NCBI RefSeq assembly: GCF_002797495.1
Contig: NZ_PGEZ01000001.1
Coordinates: 930,001 to 994,000 of the forward strand
DNA: 64,000 bases
From: Mumia flava
Lineage (GTDB): Bacteria; Actinomycetota; Actinomycetes; Propionibacteriales; Nocardioidaceae
Direction of reading: 5' to 3'
The translations under genes and the position numbers were made by a program. Positions within the stretch are counted from its first letter, which is position 1. Each line of letters opens with the position of its first letter. Shown here piece after piece: positions 24,957 to 32,904 of this stretch. The notes beneath the pieces are model-generated. The model was not told where the DNA came from. It was given only the letters and a program-made list of their open reading frames with translations, and searched no databases.

Positions 24957-25940
24957 TCAGTCGGTCGGCGGCTCCCAGGTCGAGGAGCGCTGCATGCCGG
25001 CTGCTCGGCCCTTGGCCGAGATCACCAGCGCCATCTTGCGCGACGCCTCGTCGATCATCTCGTCGCCGAGCATCGCCGAGCCCTTCTTGCCCCCGGCCTC
25101 GGAGGTGAACCAGTCGTAGGCGTCGAGGATGTTCTCGGCGTGGTCGTAGTCCTCCTGGCGCGGGCTGTAGACCTCGTTCGCGACGTCGACCTGGCCGGGG
25201 TGCAGGACCCACTTGCCGTCGAAGCCGAGCGCGGCCGAACGCGACGCGACGCGACGGAAGCCGTCGGTGTCGCGGATCTGGAGGTACGGGCCGTCGATCG
25301 CCTGCTTGTCGTAGGCCCGGGCCGCCATCAGGATGCTCATCAGGATGTGGTGGTACGCGTCGCCGACGTCGTAGCCGGAGGGCTGCTCACCCACCACGAG
25401 GGACTTCATGTTGATGCTCGCCATGAAGTCCGCGGGGCCGAAGATGATGGTCTCGACGCGCGGCGAGGCGGCGGCGATCGCGTTGACGTTGGTCAGGCCG
25501 AGCGCGTTCTCGATCTGCGCCTCGATGCCGATCCGGCCGGCCTCGAGGCCCACCGTGGTCTCGATCTGGGTGAGCAGCAGGTCGAGCGCGACCACCTGCT
25601 CGGCAGTCTGGACCTTCGGAAGCATGATGCAGTCGAGGTTGGCTCCCGCACCCTCGACGACCTCGATCACGTCGCGGTAGGTCCACTTCGTGGTCCAGTC
25701 GTTGACGCGGACGACCCGGACCTTCTCGCCCCAGCCGCCTTCGTTCAGGGCGGCGACGATGTTCTTGCGCGCATCGGGCTTCGCCAGCGGGGCCACGGCG
25801 TCCTCGATGTCGAGGAACACCTGGTCGGCGTCGAGGCCCTTGGCCTTCTCCAGGAAGCGGGGGTTCGAGCCGGGCACGGCCAGGCAGGAGCGGCGCGAGC
25901 GCAGGGCCTTGTTCTCGGCGGAGACAGCGTCAGCAGACAC
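24957..25940 (-). CDS. HpcH/HpaI-family CoA-ester lyase (malyl-/citramalyl-CoA lyase-like)
   Basis: A 327-residue TIM-barrel lyase of the CitE/Mcl type. CLAVPGSNPRFLEKA near the N-terminus binds CoA in relatives; FLDIEDAVAP carries the Mg2+-binding acid; LPKVQT and IEAQIENALGL carry further ligands. The likely reaction is reversible cleavage of malyl-CoA or methylmalyl-CoA to glyoxylate plus acetyl- or propionyl-CoA. GTG 25940 has GAGGTG upstream. It is first gene of an operon with the acyl-CoA dehydrogenase, preceded by a perfect 9-bp inverted repeat likely to be an operator. Confidence 0.87.
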   Translation of the reverse strand: MSADAVSAENKALRSRRSCLAVPGSNPRFLEKAKGLDADQVFLDIEDAVAPLAKPDARKNIVAALNEGGWGEKVRVVRVNDWTTKWTYRDVIEVVEGAGANLDCIMLPKVQTAEQVVALDLLLTQIETTVGLEAGRIGIEAQIENALGLTNVNAIAAASPRVETIIFGPADFMASINMKSLVVGEQPSGYDVGDAYHHILMSILMAARAYDKQAIDGPYLQIRDTDGFRRVASRSAALGFDGKWVLHPGQVDVANEVYSPRQEDYDHAENILDAYDWFTSEAGGKKGSAMLGDEMIDEASRKMALVISAKGRAAGMQRSSTWEPPTD

Positions 25941-25988
25941 GGGACACCTCGGGTCTCAGGGTCAGGGCGGTGCTGACGATACCCATCG

Positions 25989-26014
25989 GACTTGTTAACG
26001 CCTAGTAACAAGTC
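25989..26014. promoter_or_regulatory. Candidate operator upstream of the CoA-lyase / acyl-CoA dehydrogenase operon
   Basis: Perfect inverted repeat GACTTGTTA-n8-TAACAAGTC (25989-25997 and 26006-26014), about 49 bp before the GTG start. It is unusually AT-rich for this genome. The geometry suits a dimeric TetR- or GntR-type regulator. Confidence 0.6.
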
Positions 26015-26052
26015 GGGAAGTGTGACCCGCGTAACGCGCGCGCCCACGCCGA

Positions 26053-26931
26053 TCACTCGGCGAGCGGGACCTCCTCGGGCCGCGGTCGGCCGCGGACCAC
26101 CACCACCGCCAGTCCGGCGAGGATCAGCGCGAGCCCCGCGTACACCCCGACCGCCGGGGCCTGACCGAGCAGCACCGCCGCGAGCAGGGCGGCGCCGGGG
26201 ACCTCGAGCAGCAGGATCAGCGAGACCACGACCGGGCTGTAGACCGCGAGCAGGTGGTTCAGCACCGAGTGGCCGAGCAGCTGCGCCGTGATCGTGACGC
26301 CGACGATGCCGGCCCACGCCGCGCTGTCGAACCCGACCAGGTCGACCCCGAGCACCAGCGCCGTGACCAGGAGGATGACCGCGCAGATCCCGTACGCCAG
26401 CGTGGTGTAGGTGGTGGTCGTCAGGCGCGCGCGGGCGCTGCCGCCGGCGACCGTGTAGACCGCGGCCGCGAACCCGCCGACCAGCGCCAGCAGGTCCCCC
26501 CGGACCGCGTCCGCCGACAGGGTCAGGTCGACGCCGGTGATCACCACGACGCCGGCGATCGCGATCAGCAGACCCACCACGACGGGGACGGGTACGTGCT
26601 CCCCGCGCAGCCTCCCGATCAGCGCCACCCAGGCGACCTGCATCGAGACCAGGGCGATCGCCGCCGCCACCGAGGTGAGCTTCAGCGCGCTGACCCAGGT
26701 CGCGAAGTGCAGCGCGAGCGCGGCGCCGGAGACCAGGCACGTACGGAGGTCGGATCGCGTGAGGCCGCGGAGCTCGTCGCGACGGCGCGCGGCCGCGACC
26801 GGGACGAGCACCGCCTCGGCGAACGCGTTGCGCCAGAACGCGATCGCGAGCGCCGGCGCGTTCGTACCCGCCATCAGCGGACCCGAGAGCGAGACCCCGA
26901 GGACGCCGACGACGGCGAGCAGGACGTTCAC
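26053..26931 (-). CDS. EamA/DMT-family transporter
   Basis: A 292-residue membrane protein with ten hydrophobic helices and the duplicated five-helix EamA arrangement (halves about 1-140 and 145-285). It should export a small metabolite such as an amino acid; the substrate is unknown. The reading frame continues a long way upstream, but that part is Arg-rich noise antisense to other genes. GTG 26931 is supported by the start of hydrophobicity and by CAGACT 6 nt upstream (leaderless). Confidence 0.85.
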   Translation of the reverse strand: MNVLLAVVGVLGVSLSGPLMAGTNAPALAIAFWRNAFAEAVLVPVAAARRRDELRGLTRSDLRTCLVSGAALALHFATWVSALKLTSVAAAIALVSMQVAWVALIGRLRGEHVPVPVVVGLLIAIAGVVVITGVDLTLSADAVRGDLLALVGGFAAAVYTVAGGSARARLTTTTYTTLAYGICAVILLVTALVLGVDLVGFDSAAWAGIVGVTITAQLLGHSVLNHLLAVYSPVVVSLILLLEVPGAALLAAVLLGQAPAVGVYAGLALILAGLAVVVVRGRPRPEEVPLAE

Positions 26932-26937
26932 CGCGTC

Positions 26938-26943
26938 AGTCTG
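26938..26943 (-). promoter_or_regulatory. -10 box of the EamA transporter gene (leaderless)
   Basis: CAGACT, 6-nt spacer, GTG at 26931. The same hexamer and spacing occur before the enoyl-CoA hydratase gene at 38015. Confidence 0.5.
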
Positions 26944-26947
26944 CCAG

Positions 26948-27153
26948 GGTCTCGATCGCTCGCTCCGCTCGCGCCTCGACCAGCGTCCCCGCTCGACGAG
27001 GCGCAGCGAAGCGGCGCGCCCCCGCTCGTCGAGGAAGCGAAGCGACGTCCCCCCGCTCGACGAGGCGAAGCGAAGCGACGTCCCCCGCTCGACGAGGCGA
27101 AGCGAAGCGACGTCCCCCCGCTCGACGAGGCGGAGCGAAGCGACGATCGAGAC
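26948..27153. repeat. Tandem array of five 31-33 bp GC-rich units capped by a family C repeat
   Basis: Units begin with GCTCGACGAG (or GCTCGTCGAG) at 26991, 27024, 27055, 27087 and 27120, and each runs into a GCGAAGCGAAGCGACG-like stretch and a C-run. The left end (26948-26984) matches the single-copy element at 19531-19566; the right end finishes with GATCGAGAC, the inverse of the left-end GTCTCGATC. The 255-bp gap between the divergent EamA and 27187 genes holds only this array and their promoters. Confidence 0.8.
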
Positions 27154-27173
27154 GCGCTGACCACGATCCGCCC

Positions 27174-27179
27174 TATGCT
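27174..27179 (+). promoter_or_regulatory. -10 box of the gene at 27187 (leaderless)
   Basis: TATGCT, 7-nt spacer, ATG at 27187. Confidence 0.6.
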
Positions 27180-27186
27180 GGCGCGC

Positions 27187-27738
27187 ATGGACGAGCCGGA
27201 TCCGCAGGTCGCCAGCGACGAGTTCGACGCGCTCTACCGCCAGGCGTTCGTGGCCGAGGTGGCGAAGAAGGCCGGCCTTCTCTGGGTGATCTACGCGGAC
27301 CGCTGGCACCCCGTCTGGCACGTCTGGCACGAGGGCTCGGTGTGCGTGGTCGCCGGCGGGGACGAGCAGCCGCTCCCCCAGATCCGTGAGCAGGACGAGG
27401 TCGTCCTCGACCTCCGCGCGAAGTCGACCCGCGCGGCGGTGGCGAAGGTGCGCGCGAGCGTGGAGGTCCTCGGACCGGACCACGACGACCACGACGCCGT
27501 CGTCGAGGCGCTGACGGCCGGCCGGCTCAACCTGTTCGACGGTGAGCAGGCTCCGCAACGCTGGGCGCGCGAGTGCACCATCGTCCGCTTCACCCCGACC
27601 GACCTGATCGCGGCACCGGGCCACCTCGACGAGTCGGCCCAGCGCGAGCAGCCGATCCCCTCCCCCGCGGTCACCGCCGACTCCCGCCCGTTCTCCCTGC
27701 ACCGGCAGCGGAGGATCCCGAGGTTGAGCACGGACTAG
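27187..27738 (+). CDS. Conserved hypothetical protein, 183 residues
   Basis: A soluble, acidic protein that I cannot assign. The N-terminal half has an aromatic cluster (LLWVIYADRWHPVWHVWH) and an Asp/Arg-rich middle; the C-terminal 35 residues look disordered. ATG 27187 follows a leaderless TATGCT box. An in-frame extension of over 300 residues upstream runs through the tandem array and antisense to EamA and is rejected. Its TAG stop is the start of the -10 box of the oxidoreductase gene 10 nt further on, so the two genes are tightly linked but separately promoted. Confidence 0.7.
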   Translation: MDEPDPQVASDEFDALYRQAFVAEVAKKAGLLWVIYADRWHPVWHVWHEGSVCVVAGGDEQPLPQIREQDEVVLDLRAKSTRAAVAKVRASVEVLGPDHDDHDAVVEALTAGRLNLFDGEQAPQRWARECTIVRFTPTDLIAAPGHLDESAQREQPIPSPAVTADSRPFSLHRQRRIPRLSTD

Positions 27739-27741
27739 CCT
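27736..27741 (+). promoter_or_regulatory. -10 box of the molybdopterin oxidoreductase gene, fused to the upstream TAG stop
   Basis: TAGCCT, 6-nt spacer, GTG at 27748. The TAG (27736-27738) ends the upstream gene. GGAGGA abuts the GTG, too close to act as a normal ribosome binding site. Confidence 0.65.
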
Positions 27742-27747
27742 GGAGGA

Positions 27748-30045
27748 GTGACGAGCAGCACTCCTTCCACGCCCGACGGGTCCCCCGGGGACGACCGGCA
27801 CCTCGAGATCGGGCACCCGAAGTCCGCGGCCGCCGGGGTCACCGGTGTCCGGGTCGCCGTCAGCCGCGCGGTGAGCTCCATGGGCCCGAGGCGCAGCTGG
27901 AAGGCGCTGCGCGGCCTCAACCAGAAGGACGGGTTCGACTGCCCGAGCTGCGCCTGGCCGGACCCGGACCACCGCGCCGCCGCCGAGTTCTGCGAGAACG
28001 GCGCGAAGGCGACCGCCGAGGAGGGCACCCGCGCGCGGGCGACCCCGGAGCTGTTCGCCCGTCACTCGATCGCCGACCTCGACGCCCACGACGAGCTCTG
28101 GCTGGGGCAGCAGGGTCGCCTCACCACGCCGATGGTCAAGCGCCCGGATGCGACGCACTACGAGCCGATCGGCTGGAACGACGCGTTCGATCTGGTCGCC
28201 GACCACCTGAACGCCCTCGACGATCCCGACCAGGCCGCGTTCTACACCTCGGGCCGGACCTCCAACGAGGCGGCGTTCGCCTACCAGCTCTTCGCCCGCG
28301 CGTACGGGACGAACAACCTGCCCGACTGCTCGAACATGTGCCACGAGTCGACGGGTGTCGCCCTGGCCGAGACGATCGGGATCGGCAAGGGCAGCGTGAG
28401 CCTGCGCGACCTGTACGACGCCGACCTGATCGTGGTCGCCGGCCAGAACCCGGGGACGAACCACCCGCGCATGCTCAGCGCGCTGGAGACCGCCAAGCGG
28501 CGCGGCGCCCGGATCATCAGCATCAACCCGCTGCGGGAGACGGGACTGGTGAACTTCCGCAACCCGCAGAAGCCGCGGGGCGTCGTCGGCCGAGGGACCG
28601 ATCTCGCCGACCTGCACCTGCCCGTACGGACCAACGGAGACCTGGCGCTGTTCCAGGCGATCGGGTCGCTGCTGGTCGGCTGGGACGCGATCGACCACGC
28701 CTTCGTCGCGCAGCACACGGTCGGGTACGACGCGTGGGCCGCGCACGTGAGCGCCGTGGACTGGGACGTGGTGCGCGCCGCGACCGGCCTGACCCGCGAG
28801 CAGATCACCGAGGCCGCCGCGATGCTGCGCGACTCGAGCGCCACGATCTGGTGCTGGGCGATGGGCCTGACGCAGCACCGCAACGCCGTCGCGACGATCA
28901 AGGAGGTCGTCAACCTGGCGCTCGTCCGCGGCGACATCGGCAGGCGCGGCGCGGGCCTGTGCCCGGTGCGCGGCCACTCGAACGTCCAGGGCGACCGGTC
29001 GATGGGGATCTGGGAGAAGCCCCCGGCAGCGTTCCTGGACCGGCTGGGCGACCACTTCGGGTTCGAGCCGCCGCGGGAGCACGGGTACGACACGGTCGAC
29101 GCGATCCGCGCGATGCGCGACGGGCGTGTCCGGGTGTTCTTCGCGCTCGGCGGCAACTTCGTCCAGGCCGCCCCGGACACCGAGGTCACCGCGGACGCGT
29201 TGCGCGGGTGCGACCTGACCGTGCACGTGTCCACCAAGCTCAACCGCTCGCACCTGGTCTGCGGACGGACCGCGCTGATCCTCCCGACGCTCGGGCGGAC
29301 CGAGGTCGACCGGCAGGCCTCCGGCGAGCAGTTCGTGACCGTCGAGGACTCGATGTCGGTCGTGCACGCGTCACGGGGGCGCCTCGAGCCGGCCTCCGAG
29401 CACCTGCTCTCGGAGACCGCCATCGTCACCGGCGTGGCCGAGGCGACCCTCCGAGAGACGGACGGCACGAGCCGGTTCGGCATCGGCTGGGCCGCGATGC
29501 GTGACGACTACCGCGAGGTCCGCGGACACATCGCCGCGGTGGTGCCGGGGTGCGCCGGCTACGAGGCGAACACCGACCGGCCCGGCGGCTTCGTGATGCC
29601 CCACCCGCCGCGGGACTCGCGGGAGTTCCCGACCCCCGAGGGCGCCGGTGTCCTGACCGTCTCGCCGATCGAGGTGCTGCACGTCCCGGACGGCCACCTC
29701 CTGCTCCAGACGCTCCGCAGCCACGACCAGTTCAACACCACGATCTACGGTCTGTCGGACCGCTACCGCGGGATCGAGGGCGGGCGCCACGTGGTGTTCG
29801 TCCACCACGACGACGTCGCCACGCTCGGTCTCGACGACGGTGCGGTCGTCGACCTGGTCTCGGTGGGCCCCGACGGGCGGGAGCGCCGCGCCGGCGGCTT
29901 CCGCGTCGTCGAGTACGAGCTCCCGCGCGGCACCGCCGCCGCGTACTACCCGGAGACGAATCCCCTGGTCGCGCTCGACTCGGTCGCCCTCGGTTCGAAC
30001 ACCCCGACGTCGAAGTCGGTCGTGGTCCGTCTCGAGCCGCGGTGA
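27748..30045 (+). CDS. FdhF/YdeP-type molybdopterin-dependent oxidoreductase
   Basis: A 765-residue enzyme of the DMSO-reductase superfamily, FdhF/YdeP subgroup. FDCPSCAWPDP near residue 70 gives a cysteine pair in place of the usual four-Cys [4Fe-4S] motif. The molybdopterin-binding YTSGRTSNEAAFAYQ, CSNMCHES (Cys at the Mo-ligand region) and GQNPGTNHPR segments and a C-terminal dinucleotide-binding domain (from about 640) follow. The substrate is unknown; YdeP in E. coli is linked to acid resistance, other relatives to formate. No electron-transfer subunit or cofactor-insertion (FdhD) gene is adjacent. Start GTG 27748 is probably leaderless. Confidence 0.85.
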   Translation: MTSSTPSTPDGSPGDDRHLEIGHPKSAAAGVTGVRVAVSRAVSSMGPRRSWKALRGLNQKDGFDCPSCAWPDPDHRAAAEFCENGAKATAEEGTRARATPELFARHSIADLDAHDELWLGQQGRLTTPMVKRPDATHYEPIGWNDAFDLVADHLNALDDPDQAAFYTSGRTSNEAAFAYQLFARAYGTNNLPDCSNMCHESTGVALAETIGIGKGSVSLRDLYDADLIVVAGQNPGTNHPRMLSALETAKRRGARIISINPLRETGLVNFRNPQKPRGVVGRGTDLADLHLPVRTNGDLALFQAIGSLLVGWDAIDHAFVAQHTVGYDAWAAHVSAVDWDVVRAATGLTREQITEAAAMLRDSSATIWCWAMGLTQHRNAVATIKEVVNLALVRGDIGRRGAGLCPVRGHSNVQGDRSMGIWEKPPAAFLDRLGDHFGFEPPREHGYDTVDAIRAMRDGRVRVFFALGGNFVQAAPDTEVTADALRGCDLTVHVSTKLNRSHLVCGRTALILPTLGRTEVDRQASGEQFVTVEDSMSVVHASRGRLEPASEHLLSETAIVTGVAEATLRETDGTSRFGIGWAAMRDDYREVRGHIAAVVPGCAGYEANTDRPGGFVMPHPPRDSREFPTPEGAGVLTVSPIEVLHVPDGHLLLQTLRSHDQFNTTIYGLSDRYRGIEGGRHVVFVHHDDVATLGLDDGAVVDLVSVGPDGRERRAGGFRVVEYELPRGTAAAYYPETNPLVALDSVALGSNTPTSKSVVVRLEPR

Positions 30046-30107
30046 GGTCGCGATTTCCTTCGAGGGTCAATTTCTGGGACCGTGCCTGCGGCGACCCTTT
30101 GTCCGGG

Positions 30108-30113
30108 TACGAT
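30108..30113 (+). promoter_or_regulatory. Possible -10 box of the secreted-protein gene
   Basis: TACGAT, giving a leader of about 30 nt containing CAGGAGG. I see no clear -35 box. Confidence 0.4.
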
Positions 30114-30149
30114 CCTCTCGCTGATATCCCCTCGTACAGGAGGCCCTTC

Positions 30150-30881
30150 GTGAGGACCCTCGCCAAGCGCGCGGCCGCAGTGCTCTCCGGCACTGCGCTC
30201 GTCGTCTCGGGCGCGCTCGTCGCCGCGTCCGCCCCGGCTTCGGCCGCCCCGACCGCCGACCGTCCGGTCGACGTCACCAAGATCCGTGCAACCAACGGCA
30301 TCGCCACCTACAAGTCGACCTCGATCAACATCGCCGCTGCCCGCAGCGTGCTGTCGAACGTGTCGTACTACTCGATGAAGGCCGGCGTCTACAAGGGCAC
30401 GCGGCGTCTCGGCACGGTGACGCTCTACTCGTCGTCCGGCCGCGGCTACCTGAGCTTCCCCACCCGTTGGGGTCGCGGCACCTTCCGGATCAAGAACGTC
30501 CGGATCAGCGGCAACTTCGACTCGACCGGCAACTACGAGCGGTTCAACTACGTCGACACCGCGCCCGGTGGCTACTTCACCGTCAAGTCCGGCATCCGCG
30601 CCTCCGGCGGCATCAAGTACCGCTACGGGTCGACCAAGAAGGTCGCCCGGATGAAGCTCACGAAGTTCGGCACGAACGGCAAGTGGGGCGCGTACAAGAA
30701 GAAGAAGGTCGTCCTCCAGTACAAGAAGGGCGGCTGGAAGAAGGTCAAGAAGCTCAGGACCAACAAGAAGGGCAAGGTCCGCTACTCCTTCCGCATGGCG
30801 AAGCGCCACAAGTACCGCTTCGTCGTGAAGCCGGCAGCGACCGTCGCGGGCGGGAAGTTCCCGACCTCCGGCAAGGTCTGA
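30150..30881 (+). CDS. Secreted Lys-rich protein of unknown function
   Basis: A 243-residue protein with a clear Sec signal peptide: a basic start (MRTLAKRAAA), a hydrophobic core (VLSGTALVVSGALVAASA) and an ASAA cleavage site near residue 33. The mature part is very basic, with many Tyr and Lys residues; residues about 185-215 are runs such as YKKKKVVLQYKKGGWKKV. It looks like a beta-rich exported or wall-associated protein. The start is GTG 30150 with CAGGAGG 6 nt upstream. A strong terminator follows, so it is monocistronic. Not recognised from any named family. Confidence 0.75.
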   Translation: MRTLAKRAAAVLSGTALVVSGALVAASAPASAAPTADRPVDVTKIRATNGIATYKSTSINIAAARSVLSNVSYYSMKAGVYKGTRRLGTVTLYSSSGRGYLSFPTRWGRGTFRIKNVRISGNFDSTGNYERFNYVDTAPGGYFTVKSGIRASGGIKYRYGSTKKVARMKLTKFGTNGKWGAYKKKKVVLQYKKGGWKKVKKLRTNKKGKVRYSFRMAKRHKYRFVVKPAATVAGGKFPTSGKV

Positions 30882-30899
30882 GCCAGCCCGGTTCACGAC

Positions 30900-30930
30900 A
30901 GCCCCGTCCCGCCTCGCGCGGGGCGGGGCT
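30900..30930 (+). terminator. Hairpin terminator after the secreted-protein gene
   Basis: 13-bp stem (30900-30912 with 30918-30930, one G-U pair), 5-nt loop, followed by tcgtcgt; 18 nt after the stop. Confidence 0.85.
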
Positions 30931-31024
30931 TCGTCGTGATCCCGTCGACCACCGCCGCGGGCGGAGCACGGCCGACCCTCCGGCAGGTCTGAGCGGCCTC
31001 CCCGGCTTCGCGACGGATCGCGGC

Positions 31025-31030
31025 TACCCT
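31025..31030 (+). promoter_or_regulatory. -10 box of the MgtE-N/CBS gene (leaderless)
   Basis: TACCCT, 6-nt spacer, GTG at 31037. Confidence 0.65.
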
Positions 31031-31036
31031 GAGCGC

Positions 31037-32326
31037 GTGACGTCGACGAGTCGGATCTTCCTCGCGCGACTGGCCGGTCACGCGGTCTTCGACCCGGCCG
31101 GCGACCAGGTGGGCAAGCTGCGCGACGTCGTGGTGACGCTGCGGGGAGCGGGCAGCCGTCCGCGCGTCCTCGGGCTGGTCGTCGAGATCCTCGGACGTCG
31201 ACGGGTGTTCCTGCCGATGACCCGGGTGACCTCGCTCGAGGGCGGCCAGGTGATCACCACCGGCCTGCTGAACCTCCGACGCTTCGAGCAGCGGTCGACC
31301 GAGACGCTGGTCTTCGGGGAGCTGTTCGACCGCCGCGTCCACCTTCCGGCCGACGGCAAGGAGGCTGCCGTCTACGACGTCGCGATGGCTGAGGACCGCC
31401 GCCACGACTGGTACCTGAGCGCGGTCGCGCTGCGCGAGCGCGGCAAGGGACTGCGGCGGCGCGGCCACAGCGTGGTCGTGGAGTGGGCGGACGTCGCCGA
31501 CCTCTCCGGTGAGCAGCCCGACCAGGGCGCCACCCACCTGCTCGCGACCATGGACACGATGCGTCCGGCCGACCTCGCGAACGCCCTGCGCGACCTCCCG
31601 ATCCAGCGGCGGACCCAGATCGCCGCCGAGCTCGACGACGAACGCCTCGCGGACGTGCTGGAGGAGATGCCCGAGGCGGCCCAGGTCGAGATCCTGGGGA
31701 CGCTCGACCCGGAGCGCGCCGCCGACGTGCTCGAGGAGATGTCCGCCGACGACGCGGCGGACGTGATCGCAGAGCTGCCCACCGCCACCGCCGAGGCCCT
31801 GCTCGCGCTGATGGAGCCCGACGAGGCCGAGGACGTCCGCCGCCTGATGGTCTACGAGGAGGGCACCGCCGGCGGCCTGATGACCTCGGACGCGGTGATC
31901 CTGCCGCCGGACGCGACCCTCGCCGAGGCGCTGGCGCTGATCCGCGACCCGGAGCTCTCGCCGTCGCTCGCCGCGAACGTGTACGTGTGCCGGCCGCCCC
32001 TGGAGACCCCCACGGGTCGCTTCCTCGGGGTCGCCCACTTCCAGCACCTGCTCCGGGAGCCGCCGTCGTCGCTGGTCGGGTCCATCGCGGTGAACGACAT
32101 CGAGTGGCCACGACCGGAGACGACGCTGCCCGAGCTCGCCAGGATCCTCGCGGCTTACAACCTCGTCGCGTGTCCCGTCGTCGACGACTCCAACCACCTC
32201 GTCGGAGCCGTCACCGTCGACGACCTCCTCGACGAGATGCTGCCCGAGGGGTGGCGCGACGAGGACCGCCGCACCGAGGACGACCTCGACGTGCACCCGG
32301 CCGAAGGACACGAGGAGGCGTCGTGA
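31037..32326 (+). CDS. PRC-barrel / MgtE N-domain / CBS-domain protein without membrane part
   Basis: A 429-residue soluble protein. The first 140 residues are PRC-barrel-like (FDPAGDQVGKLRDVVV). Residues about 165-280 are the MgtE N-terminal superhelical domain with its repeated LADVLEEMP / AADVLEEMS units, and about 290-410 are a CBS pair. In real MgtE Mg2+ channels these cytoplasmic parts precede five membrane helices, which are absent here. The stop overlaps the GTG of a DUF1003 membrane protein, so that protein is the obvious partner. M. tuberculosis has the same kind of gene (Rv1232c, from memory) near mrp. A Mg2+- or nucleotide-sensing role is inferred. Confidence 0.85.
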   Translation: MTSTSRIFLARLAGHAVFDPAGDQVGKLRDVVVTLRGAGSRPRVLGLVVEILGRRRVFLPMTRVTSLEGGQVITTGLLNLRRFEQRSTETLVFGELFDRRVHLPADGKEAAVYDVAMAEDRRHDWYLSAVALRERGKGLRRRGHSVVVEWADVADLSGEQPDQGATHLLATMDTMRPADLANALRDLPIQRRTQIAAELDDERLADVLEEMPEAAQVEILGTLDPERAADVLEEMSADDAADVIAELPTATAEALLALMEPDEAEDVRRLMVYEEGTAGGLMTSDAVILPPDATLAEALALIRDPELSPSLAANVYVCRPPLETPTGRFLGVAHFQHLLREPPSSLVGSIAVNDIEWPRPETTLPELARILAAYNLVACPVVDDSNHLVGAVTVDDLLDEMLPEGWRDEDRRTEDDLDVHPAEGHEEAS

Positions 32327-32844
32327 GCGAGCAGACCGAGCGGGTCCGTCTCGATCAGCCCCGCGAGCAGCGCCGGTGGACGCGTCGGCGCCGACGCGTC
32401 GACCCCGAGACGTTCGGCAAGTTCGCCGAGGGCTTCGCCCGGTTCATGGGGACGGCCACCTTCATCGCCTGGATGACGGTCTTCATCATCGTCTGGGTGC
32501 TCTGGAACACGCTTCTCCCGGAGGACCTGCGCTTCGACGCCTACCCCTTCATCTTCCTGACGCTCATCCTGTCGCTGCAAGCCTCGTACGCCGCGCCGCT
32601 GATCCTGCTCGCCCAGAACCGGCAGGAGGCACGCGACCGGGTGACGCAGGAGCAGGATCGCGACGCGAACGCCCGGGCGCACGCCGACATGCAGTTCCTC
32701 GCTCGCGAGGTCGCGAGCCTCCGGCTGGCGCTCGGCGAGGTCGCCACCCGCGACTTCCTGCGCTCCGAGCTGCGCAGCGTGGTGGCGGATCTCGACGAGC
32801 GGCGCGAGGACGGCGACGGATCACGCCGGTCGGCGAGCGGCTGA
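32323..32844 (+). CDS. DUF1003 membrane protein
   Basis: A 173-residue protein with the DUF1003 pattern: a basic N-terminus (RRWTRRRRR), two membrane helices (about 48-65 and 78-98) enclosing VLWNTLLPEDLRFDAYPF, the motif SYAAPLILLAQNRQ, and a C-terminal coiled-coil-like helix. The function is unknown. The start is GTG 32323, overlapping the upstream stop as GTGA, so its synthesis is coupled to the MgtE-N/CBS protein and the two probably form a complex. Confidence 0.85.
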   Translation: MSEQTERVRLDQPREQRRWTRRRRRVDPETFGKFAEGFARFMGTATFIAWMTVFIIVWVLWNTLLPEDLRFDAYPFIFLTLILSLQASYAAPLILLAQNRQEARDRVTQEQDRDANARAHADMQFLAREVASLRLALGEVATRDFLRSELRSVVADLDERREDGDGSRRSASG

Positions 32845-32891
32845 GGTGTCCGCGCTCCGACCCGCGTCTGGGGCGGTGTAGGTCGCGCGCG

Positions 32892-32897
32892 TAGCAT
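32892..32897 (+). promoter_or_regulatory. -10 box of mrp (leaderless)
   Basis: TAGCAT, 7-nt spacer, ATG at 32905. Confidence 0.6.
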
Positions 32898-32904
32898 CGA
32901 AGCC

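Noticed and set aside
26985-27153. CRISPR-like array (about 32-bp periodicity)
   Set aside because: The repeats are continuous without unique spacers, unit length drifts, and there are no cas genes.
26932-29367. Upstream in-frame extension of the EamA transporter (over 800 codons)
   Set aside because: It crosses the tandem array and lies antisense to two real genes; hydrophobic protein begins only at GTG 26931.
27187-30045. Formate dehydrogenase operon
   Set aside because: The large subunit is of the YdeP group with only a cysteine pair at the cluster site, and no small subunit, cytochrome or FdhD gene is adjacent.
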